DNA of 64,000 bases from the NCBI GenBank assembly GCA_002421605.1, contig DISJ01000009.1, positions 441,719-505,718 of the forward strand. Direction: 5' to 3'. Under the pieces are notes generated by a model that saw only the letters and a program-made list of their open reading frames with translations, ran no database searches and was not told the origin of the DNA. Below, piece after piece: positions 8,399 through 16,247 of the stretch. This stretch comes from Rhodobacteraceae bacterium UBA6213. GTDB taxonomy: Bacteria; Pseudomonadota; Alphaproteobacteria; Rhodobacterales; Rhodobacteraceae. Every line of letters begins with the position of its first letter. Position 1 is the stretch's first letter. The translations under genes and the position numbers were made by a program.

Positions 8399-8425
8399 AA
8401 GGCCGCCCGGCAACGGGCGGCCTTT
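8399..8425 (+). terminator. Intrinsic terminator of the RNA candidate
   Basis: A perfect 11-bp stem AAGGCCGCCCG/CGGGCGGCCTT closed by a GCAA loop, followed by T residues. It ends transcription about 110 bases before the MFS start at 8535, so either the upstream RNA is independent or read-through is regulated. Confidence 0.88.
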
Positions 8426-8534
8426 CGAATTTGGGCCGATGCGCACGGCAGAAATTGTCGCCAGCACAATTCGGGAATTGACGCGCCCAGCCCCCGCAGC
8501 GATTCTGCACGCCTGTGCCTTGGGAGAGACGCAT

Positions 8535-9770
8535 ATGCAGAGCGCACGGTTGTTCACGCCCGTATTGATCGGGGGCAGCATCATCTTGATGATCGGCTTT
8601 GCCATTCGTGCAAGTTTTGGCGTCTTTCAAATTCCGATTGCGGCAGAGTTTGGCTGGCCGCGCGCTGAGTTTTCGCTGGCGATCGCCATTCAGAACCTCG
8701 CCTGGGGCTTTGGGCAGCCGCTCTTCGGGGCGCTTGCCGAGCGGTTCGGGGACCGCCGGGCAATTATTGTGGGGGCGTTGTTCTATGCGGGCGGGTTGGT
8801 GCTTTCGGCCTATGCGACAACGCCACTACAGCATCAGTTGCTGGAAGTTCTTGTGGGCTTTGGCATCGCGGGTACCGGGTTCGGGGTGATTCTGGCAGTT
8901 GTCGGGCGCGCCACTTCGGATGAAAACCGCAGCCTCGCGCTGGGTGTTGCCACCGCCGCCGGGTCTGCGGGGCAGGTGTTCGGCGCGCCGGTTGCACAAG
9001 GTTTGCTGGCGGTGATGGCGTGGCAGCAGGTGTTCATGATCTTTGCTGCGGTGATTCTGCTTGCGTTATTCGCGTTGCCTTTGCTGCGCGCGCCGGCGCG
9101 CGCCAGCCGTGCGGAACTGGAAGAAAGCCTTGGCCATGTACTCAACCGCGCTTTTCGTGACCCATCTTACACTCTGATCTTTCTGGGCTTTTTCTCATGC
9201 GGGTATCAGCTTGGTTTTCTGACCGCGCATTTTCCGGCGTTCATTACCGAAATGTGCGGTGCCGTAGCACCGAACGGGTTGCTGGCAACGCTCGGGATTT
9301 CGACAACCTCGGCATTGGGGGCCATTGCGATTTCGCTGATCGGGCTGGCCAATATCGGTGGTTCGATCATGGCGGGGTGGTTGGGCAAACGATACACCAA
9401 GAAATACCTGCTGGCGGGTATCTATGCGGCGCGCACGTTGGTTTCGGCCGTCTTTATCTTGCTGCCGATCACGCCCACGACGGTAGTGCTATTCTCGTTG
9501 TCGATGGGGGCGCTGTGGCTGGCCACGGTGCCGCTGACAAGTGGGTTGGTCGCGCATATCTACGGGCTGCGCTACATGGGCACGCTTTATGGCTTTGTGT
9601 TCCTCAGCCACCAGATCGGGTCTTTCATGGGTGTCTGGCTGGGCGGGAAGCTTTACGATGTTTACGGCAGCTACACGACAGTGTGGTGGATCGGCGTCGC
9701 GGTGGGGGCGTTTTCGGCCATTGTGCACTTGCCAATCCGCGAACGGGCCATGCAGTTCCGCCTGGCCTGA
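8535..9770 (+). CDS. MFS transporter (MFS_1, oxalate/formate antiporter-like)
   Basis: A 411-residue permease with about 12 membrane segments. The loop after the second segment reads GQPLFGALAERFGDRRAI, a variant of the GxxxDRxGRR motif, and the second half has AGWLGKRYTKKYLL. It resembles monocarboxylate or oxalate/formate-type MFS proteins; the substrate is not evident. The ATG at 8535 has GGGAGAG upstream and begins right at the first membrane segment; a 32-residue upstream extension would read into the intergenic DNA after the terminator at 8425. The gene lies downstream of the structured RNA candidate. Confidence 0.86.
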   Translation: MQSARLFTPVLIGGSIILMIGFAIRASFGVFQIPIAAEFGWPRAEFSLAIAIQNLAWGFGQPLFGALAERFGDRRAIIVGALFYAGGLVLSAYATTPLQHQLLEVLVGFGIAGTGFGVILAVVGRATSDENRSLALGVATAAGSAGQVFGAPVAQGLLAVMAWQQVFMIFAAVILLALFALPLLRAPARASRAELEESLGHVLNRAFRDPSYTLIFLGFFSCGYQLGFLTAHFPAFITEMCGAVAPNGLLATLGISTTSALGAIAISLIGLANIGGSIMAGWLGKRYTKKYLLAGIYAARTLVSAVFILLPITPTTVVLFSLSMGALWLATVPLTSGLVAHIYGLRYMGTLYGFVFLSHQIGSFMGVWLGGKLYDVYGSYTTVWWIGVAVGAFSAIVHLPIRERAMQFRLA

Positions 9771-9806
9771 GCGCGCCTGAGCCCCAGGCGCCTGCGCTGA
9801 AAAAGC

Positions 9807-10721
9807 CTAGCGATAGCGCCACGCGGCAAGGATGTATTGCGCCGCGATCAGGTCAAGGTGCGCACCGCCGCCATTCTTGCAAATCGTGATTTCGTCGGGG
9901 CTGTGGCGGGCGAAGCTGCCTTTCGGTAGGTCGTAGAAATCGGCGCGGATGCTTTCGGGCGAAATGATGCCACGGGCGATCGGGTCTTTGATCTCTCCGA
10001 TATGGCCGATGGTGGTGGCGCGGGCATCGACGAAAAGGCTGGCGCGGGTCAGCGCGGTATCATCCACCTCGCGCATGTCGGGGCGGTAAGCGCCGATCAG
10101 ATCAAGGTGGGTTCCGGGGGTGAGCCATTCGCCCATGACCAGCGGCGCAGATGACATCGTGGTGGTGGCGATGATTTCGGCACCCTGCACAGCTGCCTGA
10201 AGGTCTTCGGTGGCGGTGGCGCCGGTGGCGGCGGCCAGCGCGCGGGCGGGTTCGGGTGAGCGGTTCCAGATGGTGAACTGCGCACCGGGGAACGCCGCGC
10301 TGTAGGCCGCGATCATCGAGCGCGCCACGTTGCCTGCGCCGACAATCAGGATGCGGCGCGCGTTTGGCCGGGCAAGGCGGCGCGCGGCCAAGAGGCTGTC
10401 GCCCGCCGTTTTCCACTTGGTGACAAGGTGGAAATCGACAATTGCCTCAAGCCGCCCGGTGGCGTCGTCATACAGCGTGACCGCGCCATTGACCATTGGC
10501 ACGCCATTTGCGGGGTTGCCGGGGAAAACGCTGGCGGCCTTGACCGCTAGGCCCAGCCCGCTGATCCACGCTGACCGCGTTAGCAGCGTATCTTTGCCAC
10601 GATAGAGGAATGTATCGGCCACCTCGGCGCGCGGCAGGGCGTGGCCTGCGGCCAGCGCGTCGGTCAGTGCCAGCCAGTCAAGATGCGCCTCGGCCTCAGG
10701 CCCGATGATTTCCACGCTCAT
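9807..10721 (-). CDS. Ornithine cyclodeaminase / mu-crystallin family protein
   Basis: A 304-residue NAD(P)-binding protein. The family pattern is clear: GLAVKAASVFPGN near 56-68, DFHLVTKWKTAGDSLLAARRLA near 96-117, the dinucleotide site VGAGNVARSM near 127-136, and DLIGAYRPDM near 207-216. Members include ornithine cyclodeaminase, alanine dehydrogenase and ketimine reductases, so the exact reaction is open. Its start overlaps the stop of the HAD gene upstream by four bases. It is the last gene of a five-gene reverse-strand run (13551-9807) and converges with the MFS gene. Confidence 0.87.
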   Translation of the reverse strand: MSVEIIGPEAEAHLDWLALTDALAAGHALPRAEVADTFLYRGKDTLLTRSAWISGLGLAVKAASVFPGNPANGVPMVNGAVTLYDDATGRLEAIVDFHLVTKWKTAGDSLLAARRLARPNARRILIVGAGNVARSMIAAYSAAFPGAQFTIWNRSPEPARALAAATGATATEDLQAAVQGAEIIATTTMSSAPLVMGEWLTPGTHLDLIGAYRPDMREVDDTALTRASLFVDARATTIGHIGEIKDPIARGIISPESIRADFYDLPKGSFARHSPDEITICKNGGGAHLDLIAAQYILAAWRYR

Positions 10722-11335
10722 TCGGCTTCCTTTTCGTTTAGCAATCCTTCGGCGACCAGCCGCGCGGCCCAGCCTTCGGGCCCGGTGAAATGGTGCACTT
10801 GCCAGCCACGGGAGGCAGCGGCGGCGATATTTTCGGCGCGGTCATCGGCGAAAAGCAACGTCGATGGGGTCAACCCGCAATCGGCCTCGACCGCCTCGTA
10901 AATGAGCGGATCGGGCTTCAGCAAACCCATATGGCCCGAAACCCACGCCCGGTCGAACTCGTTTAGAAAATCATACTGGGTGCGGGCATAGGCAAACGAG
11001 CCGATACCAAAATTTGTCAGCGCAAAAACTGGCACCTCCTTGGCGCGAAGCGCACGCATGAGCCGCACCGAACGTGAGATCACCGGGCAGGCCATCTCGA
11101 TCCAGTTGGTGTACCAAAGCTGGATTTCATTGCGCCATTGGGGGTAACGCTCGGCGGTGTCGTAGATCGTGCCTTTGAAATCGCCACCTCGGTCCACCAC
11201 GTCGTTCATGCCGTGCAGATCAACTTCGGCGAACATCGCGCGGCGCGCTTCGGGGCCGATGGTGGCGTCGTAGTACCGCTCTGGCTGCCATTCGATCAGC
11301 ACGTTGCCGATGTCAAAAACCACCGCTTCAATCAT
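10718..11335 (-). CDS. HAD-superfamily hydrolase (haloacid dehalogenase-like phosphatase)
   Basis: A 205-residue protein with all HAD motifs: motif I VVFDIGNVLIEW (nucleophile Asp at about residue 8), motif II FALTNFG, motif III Lys in LLKPDPLIYE, and motif IV FADDRAEN. The second motif-I Asp is replaced (DIGNV rather than DxD), as in the YihX-like subgroup of sugar-phosphate phosphatases. Substrate unknown. It overlaps YaiI by eight bases upstream and the cyclodeaminase-family gene by four bases downstream, so translation is probably coupled. Confidence 0.88.
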   Translation of the reverse strand: MIEAVVFDIGNVLIEWQPERYYDATIGPEARRAMFAEVDLHGMNDVVDRGGDFKGTIYDTAERYPQWRNEIQLWYTNWIEMACPVISRSVRLMRALRAKEVPVFALTNFGIGSFAYARTQYDFLNEFDRAWVSGHMGLLKPDPLIYEAVEADCGLTPSTLLFADDRAENIAAAASRGWQVHHFTGPEGWAARLVAEGLLNEKEAE

Positions 11336-11789
11336 GTGTTACATCCCTTTCGGCGGCGCGCAGCACGCGGTCGAGCGCGTCGAGAAAACGCGAGCGGTCT
11401 GCCTTTGTAAAGCCCTTGCCCGAGCCTTGGCGGAACGGATCAGCGGCGCGCAGATCGGCCATCAGATCGCGCGTGGCAAGGATTTGGCCGATGTTGGCCG
11501 GTGTCAGCGGCTCGCCCGCGTGGGTCAGCACGCGCGCGCCATTCGCCACGCATTTGGCAGCCAGCGGGATGTCGGCGGTTACCACCACATCGCCGCGCCC
11601 CGCGCGCTCTGCGATCCATTTGTCGGCCTCATCAGCGCCAGTGGCGACGTAGACCATTTCAACCAGCGGATTGGCAGAGGGGCGCAACCCGCCGTTTGAG
11701 ACGACGTAAAGGCGCACCTTCAAGCGGGTGGCGACCGCTTCGGCCTCGGACTTGACGGGGCAGGCATCGGCATCAACGTAAAGGGCCAT
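11328..11789 (-). CDS. YaiI/YqxD family protein (DUF188)
   Basis: A 153-residue protein with the family signature at the N-terminus, YVDADACPVK, then TADIPLAAKCVANGA and a C-terminal GKGFTKADRSRFLDALDR. The fold is PIN-like with conserved acidic residues and a nuclease role is suspected, but no activity is firmly assigned. Its ATG overlaps the stop of fghA (TGATG), and its own end overlaps the HAD start by eight bases. Confidence 0.9.
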   Translation of the reverse strand: MALYVDADACPVKSEAEAVATRLKVRLYVVSNGGLRPSANPLVEMVYVATGADEADKWIAERAGRGDVVVTADIPLAAKCVANGARVLTHAGEPLTPANIGQILATRDLMADLRAADPFRQGSGKGFTKADRSRFLDALDRVLRAAERDVTHD

Positions 11790-12616
11790 CAGGCAAGGGC
11801 TTTCGCGTGAAAGGCGATGTGGTCAGCCATAAAGCTGGCCACGAAGAAATAGCTGTGATCGTAACCTGCCTGCATACGAAAAGCGCCGGGCTGGCGGCGT
11901 GCGGCCATGGCGGCGGCCAGCGCCTCGGGGCGCAAAAGGTCGAGGTTGGGGTCGCCGTTGCCTTGGTCAACCAGCACCTCGCCCGCAAAACCTTCGGTTT
12001 GCATCAGAAAGGTCGCATCATGGGCCAGCCAGCGGCTTTCATCGGGGCCAAGGTAGGCGGCAAACTGTTTGCGCCCCCAGTCAGACCGCGTGGGTTGCGC
12101 GATCGGTGCGAAGGCCGAGGCCGAGCGGTAGCGCCCCGGCAGGCGCATCGCCAGCGTCAGCGCGCCGTGCCCACCCATCGAATGGCCGCTGATCGACTGG
12201 CGGTCTTCATCGACCGGAAAATTGGCGGTGACGATGCGGGGCAACTCGTCGGACAGATAGTCCCACATGCGGTATTGTGTGGCCCATGGCGCCTCGGTTG
12301 CGTTAATGTAAAACCCCGCGCCTTGCCCCAGATCATAGGCGGCGTCGTCAGCCACACCCGCGCCACGCGGAGAAGTATCGGGAAAGGCGAGCGCGAGCCC
12401 GGCTTCGGACGCCCACCGCTGCGCGCCCGCTTTGACCATGGCGTTTTCATGGGTACAGGTCAGGCCCGCCAGAAACCACAACAGCGGCACCGCCCCTGCC
12501 TCGGCGGCGGGTGGCAGGTAGAGGCCAAAGGTCATTTCGCACCCCGTAACGTGGGATGCGTGGGCATAGACCCCTTGCACCCCGCCAAAGGCCCGGTTTT
12601 CGCAAAGCGTGCGCAT
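11789..12616 (-). CDS. fghA: S-formylglutathione hydrolase
   Basis: Esterase that completes glutathione-dependent formaldehyde detoxification, yielding formate and glutathione. The 275-residue product matches the esterase D family in length. It has the nucleophile motif GHSMGGHGAL (Ser near 147), the acid region VDQGNGDPNLD and the catalytic His in GYDHSYFF, plus LAGLTCTHENAMVKAG near the start, typical of the family. The usual partner, glutathione-dependent formaldehyde dehydrogenase, is not in the window. The gene begins eight bases after the AEC permease and overlaps yaiI. Confidence 0.95.
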   Translation of the reverse strand: MRTLCENRAFGGVQGVYAHASHVTGCEMTFGLYLPPAAEAGAVPLLWFLAGLTCTHENAMVKAGAQRWASEAGLALAFPDTSPRGAGVADDAAYDLGQGAGFYINATEAPWATQYRMWDYLSDELPRIVTANFPVDEDRQSISGHSMGGHGALTLAMRLPGRYRSASAFAPIAQPTRSDWGRKQFAAYLGPDESRWLAHDATFLMQTEGFAGEVLVDQGNGDPNLDLLRPEALAAAMAARRQPGAFRMQAGYDHSYFFVASFMADHIAFHAKALA

Positions 12617-12624
12617 GATGCCCC

Positions 12625-13551
12625 CTAGCTGGCCGTGACCCAGGCGATGACCGCCGGCACGGTTAATATGGAAAACGCGGTCGAAATCAGGATCGCGGCC
12701 GAAACCCGTTGCGGTGCCACCCCGTAATGCGCCGCCAGAATATAGACGTTTCCCGCAACCGGCAAAGCCGCCGCCGCCACCATCACCCCCGCCGCGTAGG
12801 GTTCAACCCCAAAAGCCCAGGCCGCGACAGCAGCCGCCAGCGGATGCAGCACCAGTTTGGCAAACGACAGCCACACCGCAGGGCGGATGCGTTCTGCCGA
12901 CCGTGCTGCAAGTGAGGCACCGATGGCGAATAGTGCACCGGGCGTTGCGGCGGCCCCGAGGATGGTAACAAACTCCATCAGCGGTTCCGGGGTTGGCAAA
13001 TGAAACCCGGCCCAGCCAAGGCCTGCCAGCATCGACACAATCATCGGGTTCTTTACCAAACCAAGACCAAGGACCGCGAACATCGCAGGCGAAACCCGCC
13101 CGTGCTGCGCCCCGGTCACCAGCAGCGTGATCAACGAGGAAAACACGATCAGATCGATTGCTAGCACCATCAGCACCGGGCCGACGGCGGCGGGGCCTAA
13201 CAGCACCACAAGCATCGGCACGCCCAGAAAACCGGTGTTGCCGGTCATGCAGGTGTGCGCCTCCATCGCCGCCTCGGCCAGCGGCAAGCGGCGCGCCTTT
13301 GCGACCGCAATGCCGACAGCCCAAACGAACGCCGAGCCGGAAAGGTAGGCCATCACGAAAGGCGCGCTGAACAGTTCCGACAGCGAGAGCGTTGCCGAAA
13401 ACCGGAACAGCATCGCTGAAAGTGCGAAGTAAAAGACGAATTTCGTCAGCCAAGCGGTGGCTTCGGGCGGGAAAAAGCGCAGCCGCCCGGCCCCCCAGCC
13501 AAGGCCGATCAATGCAAAGAACGGAAGTGTTTTGAGGAAGATCGCTAGCAT
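12625..13551 (-). CDS. AEC-family permease (auxin efflux carrier type)
   Basis: A 308-residue membrane protein with about 10 hydrophobic segments arranged in two halves. Family patterns include the short N-terminal FxLIGLGWGAGRL, TGNTGFLGVPM near 113-123 and GLVKNPMI near 168-175, matching the malate/auxin efflux carrier family. The substrate is probably an organic acid but cannot be read. It is the first gene of the coupled reverse-strand run leading into fghA, yaiI, the HAD gene and the cyclodeaminase-family gene, and diverges from the pyruvyl transferase gene over 58 bases. Confidence 0.88.
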   Translation of the reverse strand: MLAIFLKTLPFFALIGLGWGAGRLRFFPPEATAWLTKFVFYFALSAMLFRFSATLSLSELFSAPFVMAYLSGSAFVWAVGIAVAKARRLPLAEAAMEAHTCMTGNTGFLGVPMLVVLLGPAAVGPVLMVLAIDLIVFSSLITLLVTGAQHGRVSPAMFAVLGLGLVKNPMIVSMLAGLGWAGFHLPTPEPLMEFVTILGAAATPGALFAIGASLAARSAERIRPAVWLSFAKLVLHPLAAAVAAWAFGVEPYAAGVMVAAAALPVAGNVYILAAHYGVAPQRVSAAILISTAFSILTVPAVIAWVTAS

Positions 13552-13609
13552 GGGCGCACGCTTTCATGCTGACCTTGCGAATGCAAGGCGGCGCGGGCAG
13601 GTTAACGGC

Positions 13610-14353
13610 ATGGCGCATTTCGTTTTTCAACATCTTCGCGCAACGCGCAACATTGGCGACCGCGTCGCGACACCCGCGCGCTGGCTGGATTTTGATGGTG
13701 AGGTGACGCTGCAGAATTTTGGTGAAGCCATCCCGGCCTGCGATGTGGCGGTGCTGGGTGGAGGCCAGGTTTACGGCGAGGTTGCGGGTGCGGTGCTCTA
13801 CCGCGCTGCCGCTGCGCGCAGGCGCGTGGTTTGGGGCATCGGTATGCGTGGTGTGAACCGCGATACAGCACGGCACGACGTTTTTACCGGCGCGGTCGAT
13901 CTTTTGGGGTGCCGCGATGTGGGGGTGGCGGGCACTATCCATGTGCCCTGCGTATCGTGCATGGCGCCGCGGCTATCGACGCCACCTGCGCCAATCCACG
14001 AGGTGGTGATCTTTGCGCACGCCACCAAATCGGCAAACCTTGCGCGCCCCGCAGGCATTCCATTTGCAACGAACCATCAGGGCAATTTTGCGCCGGTGAT
14101 CGACTTTATCGCATCTGGTGAAACGGTCGTGACCAATTCTTACCACGGCACCTATTGGGCAATGCTACTGGGCCGCCGGGTGCTGTGCTTGCCCAATGGG
14201 GAAAAGTTCGGTGGCTTCACGCAGCCCCCGGAAATGGCCGACTCGACCGACTGGCTGACAGCGCTTGCGCGCGCGCGAACGGCAAGCGGATACCTAGAGG
14301 AATGTCGCGCCCTGACGCGCGCCTTTCATGCCCGCGTCATGGCGCTGCTTTGA
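13610..14353 (+). CDS. Polysaccharide pyruvyl transferase-like protein
   Basis: A 247-residue protein resembling ExoV-type pyruvyl transferases: N-terminal FQHLRATRNIGDRVATP, the GGGQVYGE loop near 49-56 and, in the C-terminal half, TNSYHGTYWAMLLGRRVLCLPNG, the S-x-H region of the family. Such enzymes add ketal pyruvate to exopolysaccharide sugars. No glycosyltransferase or export gene is nearby, which is unusual. I chose the ATG at 13610 because the family core begins there and GGGCAGG precedes it; in-frame codons before that fall in the divergent promoter region. Confidence 0.75.
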   Translation: MAHFVFQHLRATRNIGDRVATPARWLDFDGEVTLQNFGEAIPACDVAVLGGGQVYGEVAGAVLYRAAAARRRVVWGIGMRGVNRDTARHDVFTGAVDLLGCRDVGVAGTIHVPCVSCMAPRLSTPPAPIHEVVIFAHATKSANLARPAGIPFATNHQGNFAPVIDFIASGETVVTNSYHGTYWAMLLGRRVLCLPNGEKFGGFTQPPEMADSTDWLTALARARTASGYLEECRALTRAFHARVMALL

Positions 14354-14366
14354 GCGCGCGCGCCGA

Positions 14367-15056
14367 TCAGAAAACGGTAAGAACCTCGGCCAACGGCTTT
14401 TTTATCTTGGCGACGGCGGGCACCGTGGCGTGTTCGGCGGGGTAGCCAACCGGCAGGATCATCACCGGTTTTTCATTCTCGGGCCGCCCACAGGCAGCGT
14501 TGAGAAACTTCATCGGGTTTGGCGTGTGTTCAAGGCACACGAGCCCTGCGTGGTGAATGGCGGCGATCAACATGCCAACCGCAATGCCCACGCTTTCGGG
14601 CACGTAGTAATGCTTGATGCGCTGTCCATTTGGCCCAAGGCCGTAGCGCTGCGCGAACACCACGATCAGCCAAGGCGCTTCTTCCAGATGCGGTTTTTGT
14701 GCTCCAGTGCCGATGGGTTCAAGCGCCGCCAGCCATTCATCGCCCGCGCCACCTTCGTAGAACGCGCGCTCTTCTTCCTCCGCTGCGGCGCGGATGCGCG
14801 CTTTCATCGCGGGGTCGGAAATTGCGACGAAATGCCAAGGCTGCCGATTTGCCCCCGATGGCGCCGAGGCTGCGGCGGCAATGCAGGCCTCGATCACATC
14901 ACGCGAAACCGGCGTGGGTGCATAGTCGCGGACCGAATGACGCTTGCGCATGTGGTCACGAAACACCCGCGCCGCACCCAAAGAGTGTTCGGGCGGAAGC
15001 TGCACCCGGTCTGGCAGGGGCAGGGCGTTGTAGACAGGTTTCGATGTTTCGTTCAT
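14367..15056 (-). CDS. Nitroreductase family FMN oxidoreductase
   Basis: A 229-residue protein with RHSVRDYAPTPV near 39-50, SAPSGANRQPWHFVAI near 64-79 and the late GLVCLEHTPNP near 177-187, all typical of the nitroreductase/iodotyrosine-deiodinase-like branch. It should bind FMN and reduce a substrate with NAD(P)H. The SGAN-QPW pattern places it with deiodinase-like and BluB-like proteins rather than NfsA/NfsB. It converges on the pyruvyl transferase gene and follows mbfA on the same strand at a 78-base distance. Confidence 0.87.
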   Translation of the reverse strand: MNETSKPVYNALPLPDRVQLPPEHSLGAARVFRDHMRKRHSVRDYAPTPVSRDVIEACIAAAASAPSGANRQPWHFVAISDPAMKARIRAAAEEEERAFYEGGAGDEWLAALEPIGTGAQKPHLEEAPWLIVVFAQRYGLGPNGQRIKHYYVPESVGIAVGMLIAAIHHAGLVCLEHTPNPMKFLNAACGRPENEKPVMILPVGYPAEHATVPAVAKIKKPLAEVLTVF

Positions 15057-15134
15057 CGTGGGCTCCGGTTCTGCGGTGGTCGATCCAAGGTGTGCCGAGC
15101 CATAGCGGCAAGATGGCCGTGCAGACCGCGCCCT

Positions 15135-16112
15135 TTAACCGGCGCCGATCAGCGCGCCTGCCGCAAACACCAACGCGCCCCCCAGCACCACCTGCAAGGC
15201 GGCGCGCAGGAACGGCGTTTCCATGAATTTGTTCTGGATCCATGCAATCGCCCAAAGCTCGACGAACACCACGATCATCGCAATCGTCGTGGCTGTCCAG
15301 AAATCGGGGATGAGGTAGGGTAGCGCATGGCCCATGCCGCCCAATGTGGTCATCACGCCGCTGGCCACGCCCCGCTTCCACGGGCTGCCGCGCCCTGACA
15401 GCACGCCGTCGTCATGCGCGGCTTCGGTAAAGCCCATCGATATACCCGCCCCGACCGAGGCCGCAGCCCCGACCAGAAACGTGGTCCATGTGTTCTGGGT
15501 GGCAAAGGCGGTCGCAAAGATTGGCGCGAGGGTCGAGACTGAACCATCCATCAGCCCGGCAAGCCCCGGCTGTACCCATGTCAGAATGAACTGGCGGTGC
15601 GCGGCGCGGTCTTCCTTGCCCTTTTCTTCATCGCCCAGATGCTCGGCAACCAGTTCGCCTGCGCGCACCTCGTGCCCTGCTTCCGCTGCCGCAAGGTCGC
15701 CTAGCAAGGCGCGCGCTGCCGCATCGGTGCTGTGCTGCGCGGCGGTGGTGTAGAACTTGGCGGCATCCTGTTCCATCGCCTCGGCTTCGGCGCGCATTTT
15801 TTCCAGCGACAGGTTTTCCATCAGCCAGATCGGACGGCGCGCGTAAAAGCCTGCCACATGCTCGCGCCGGATCAGCGGGATGACATCGCCGAACCGTTCT
15901 TTATGCACCTCGATCAGGCGGCGGCGGTGTTCGTCTTCTTCGCTGGCCATGCCGTCGAAAATCTGCGCGGAGGCGGGATAGTCGGCGCGAAGGCGCTGCG
16001 CATAAGTGCGATAGATCGAGGCGTCGTCCTCTTCCGAAGAAATGGCCAGTGCAAGGATTTCTTGTTCTGTCAGGTCGGAAAAGCGGCGGCGCGAGCCAAG
16101 CCCGGGGATCAT
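15135..16112 (-). CDS. mbfA: Membrane-bound ferritin MbfA (rubrerythrin domain fused to VIT1/CCC1 domain)
   Basis: About 325 residues in two parts. The N-terminal half (about 1-160) is a ferritin-like erythrin-vacuolar domain with repeated Glu/His ligands (SSEEDDAS, ASEEDEHRRR, AEAMEQDAAKFY, AAAEAGHE). The C-terminal half has about five membrane segments of the VIT1/CCC1 type (GLAGLMDGSVSTLAPIFA, GISMGFTEAAHDDG). Known members export iron or protect against iron and peroxide stress. I chose the second in-frame Met (16112), which has GAGG six bases upstream; a start four codons earlier has no ribosome binding site. No clear Irr/ICE box is visible upstream. Confidence 0.9.
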   Translation of the reverse strand: MIPGLGSRRRFSDLTEQEILALAISSEEDDASIYRTYAQRLRADYPASAQIFDGMASEEDEHRRRLIEVHKERFGDVIPLIRREHVAGFYARRPIWLMENLSLEKMRAEAEAMEQDAAKFYTTAAQHSTDAAARALLGDLAAAEAGHEVRAGELVAEHLGDEEKGKEDRAAHRQFILTWVQPGLAGLMDGSVSTLAPIFATAFATQNTWTTFLVGAAASVGAGISMGFTEAAHDDGVLSGRGSPWKRGVASGVMTTLGGMGHALPYLIPDFWTATTIAMIVVFVELWAIAWIQNKFMETPFLRAALQVVLGGALVFAAGALIGAG

Positions 16113-16247
16113 GGGATACCTCATCCGTTTTCGGCTATGCTAACGGCGCAAGCGGGCGCAGCAAGGATAAAACGCCCGCCGCAGAGCCATTGACGGAGCA
16201 GAGAGCGCCACTTAAGGCAGATTAAAGACCGCTACCGGGAGGAACCG

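Larger units (their letters stand above)
8228..8425 (+). ncRNA. Candidate structured small RNA or leader RNA
   Basis: A stretch of about 200 bases between two transporter genes, framed by a TTGACA element and an 11-bp terminator. It can form several local helices: TGCC-TGAG-GGCA (8313-8324), a 9-bp helix CAGTCAGGG (8297-8305)/CCCTGACTG (8342-8350), and GTCG-GAAA-CGAC with a GNRA loop (8357-8368). CCAGT occurs at 8260 and 8354, and its complement ACTGG at 8347 and 8375, so mutually exclusive pairings are possible. Bases 8247-8261 complement the 16S rRNA 3' tail almost completely. I do not recognise a named RNA family. It may be a free-standing sRNA, a leader-peptide attenuator for the downstream MFS gene, or both. 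The 5' end is an estimate. Confidence 0.6.

Noticed and set aside
8228..8425. Reading the RNA candidate as 6S RNA, SRP RNA, tmRNA or RNase P RNA
   Set aside because: None of the conserved cores of those RNAs is visible, the size is wrong for RNase P and tmRNA, and the long closing helix of 6S RNA is absent.
11807..12628. Long forward frame opposite fghA
   Set aside because: Antisense shadow; the fghA triad and family fit on the other strand are decisive.
16113..16247. Irr/ICE motif upstream of mbfA
   Set aside because: No TTTAGAA-type palindrome can be found in the interval.
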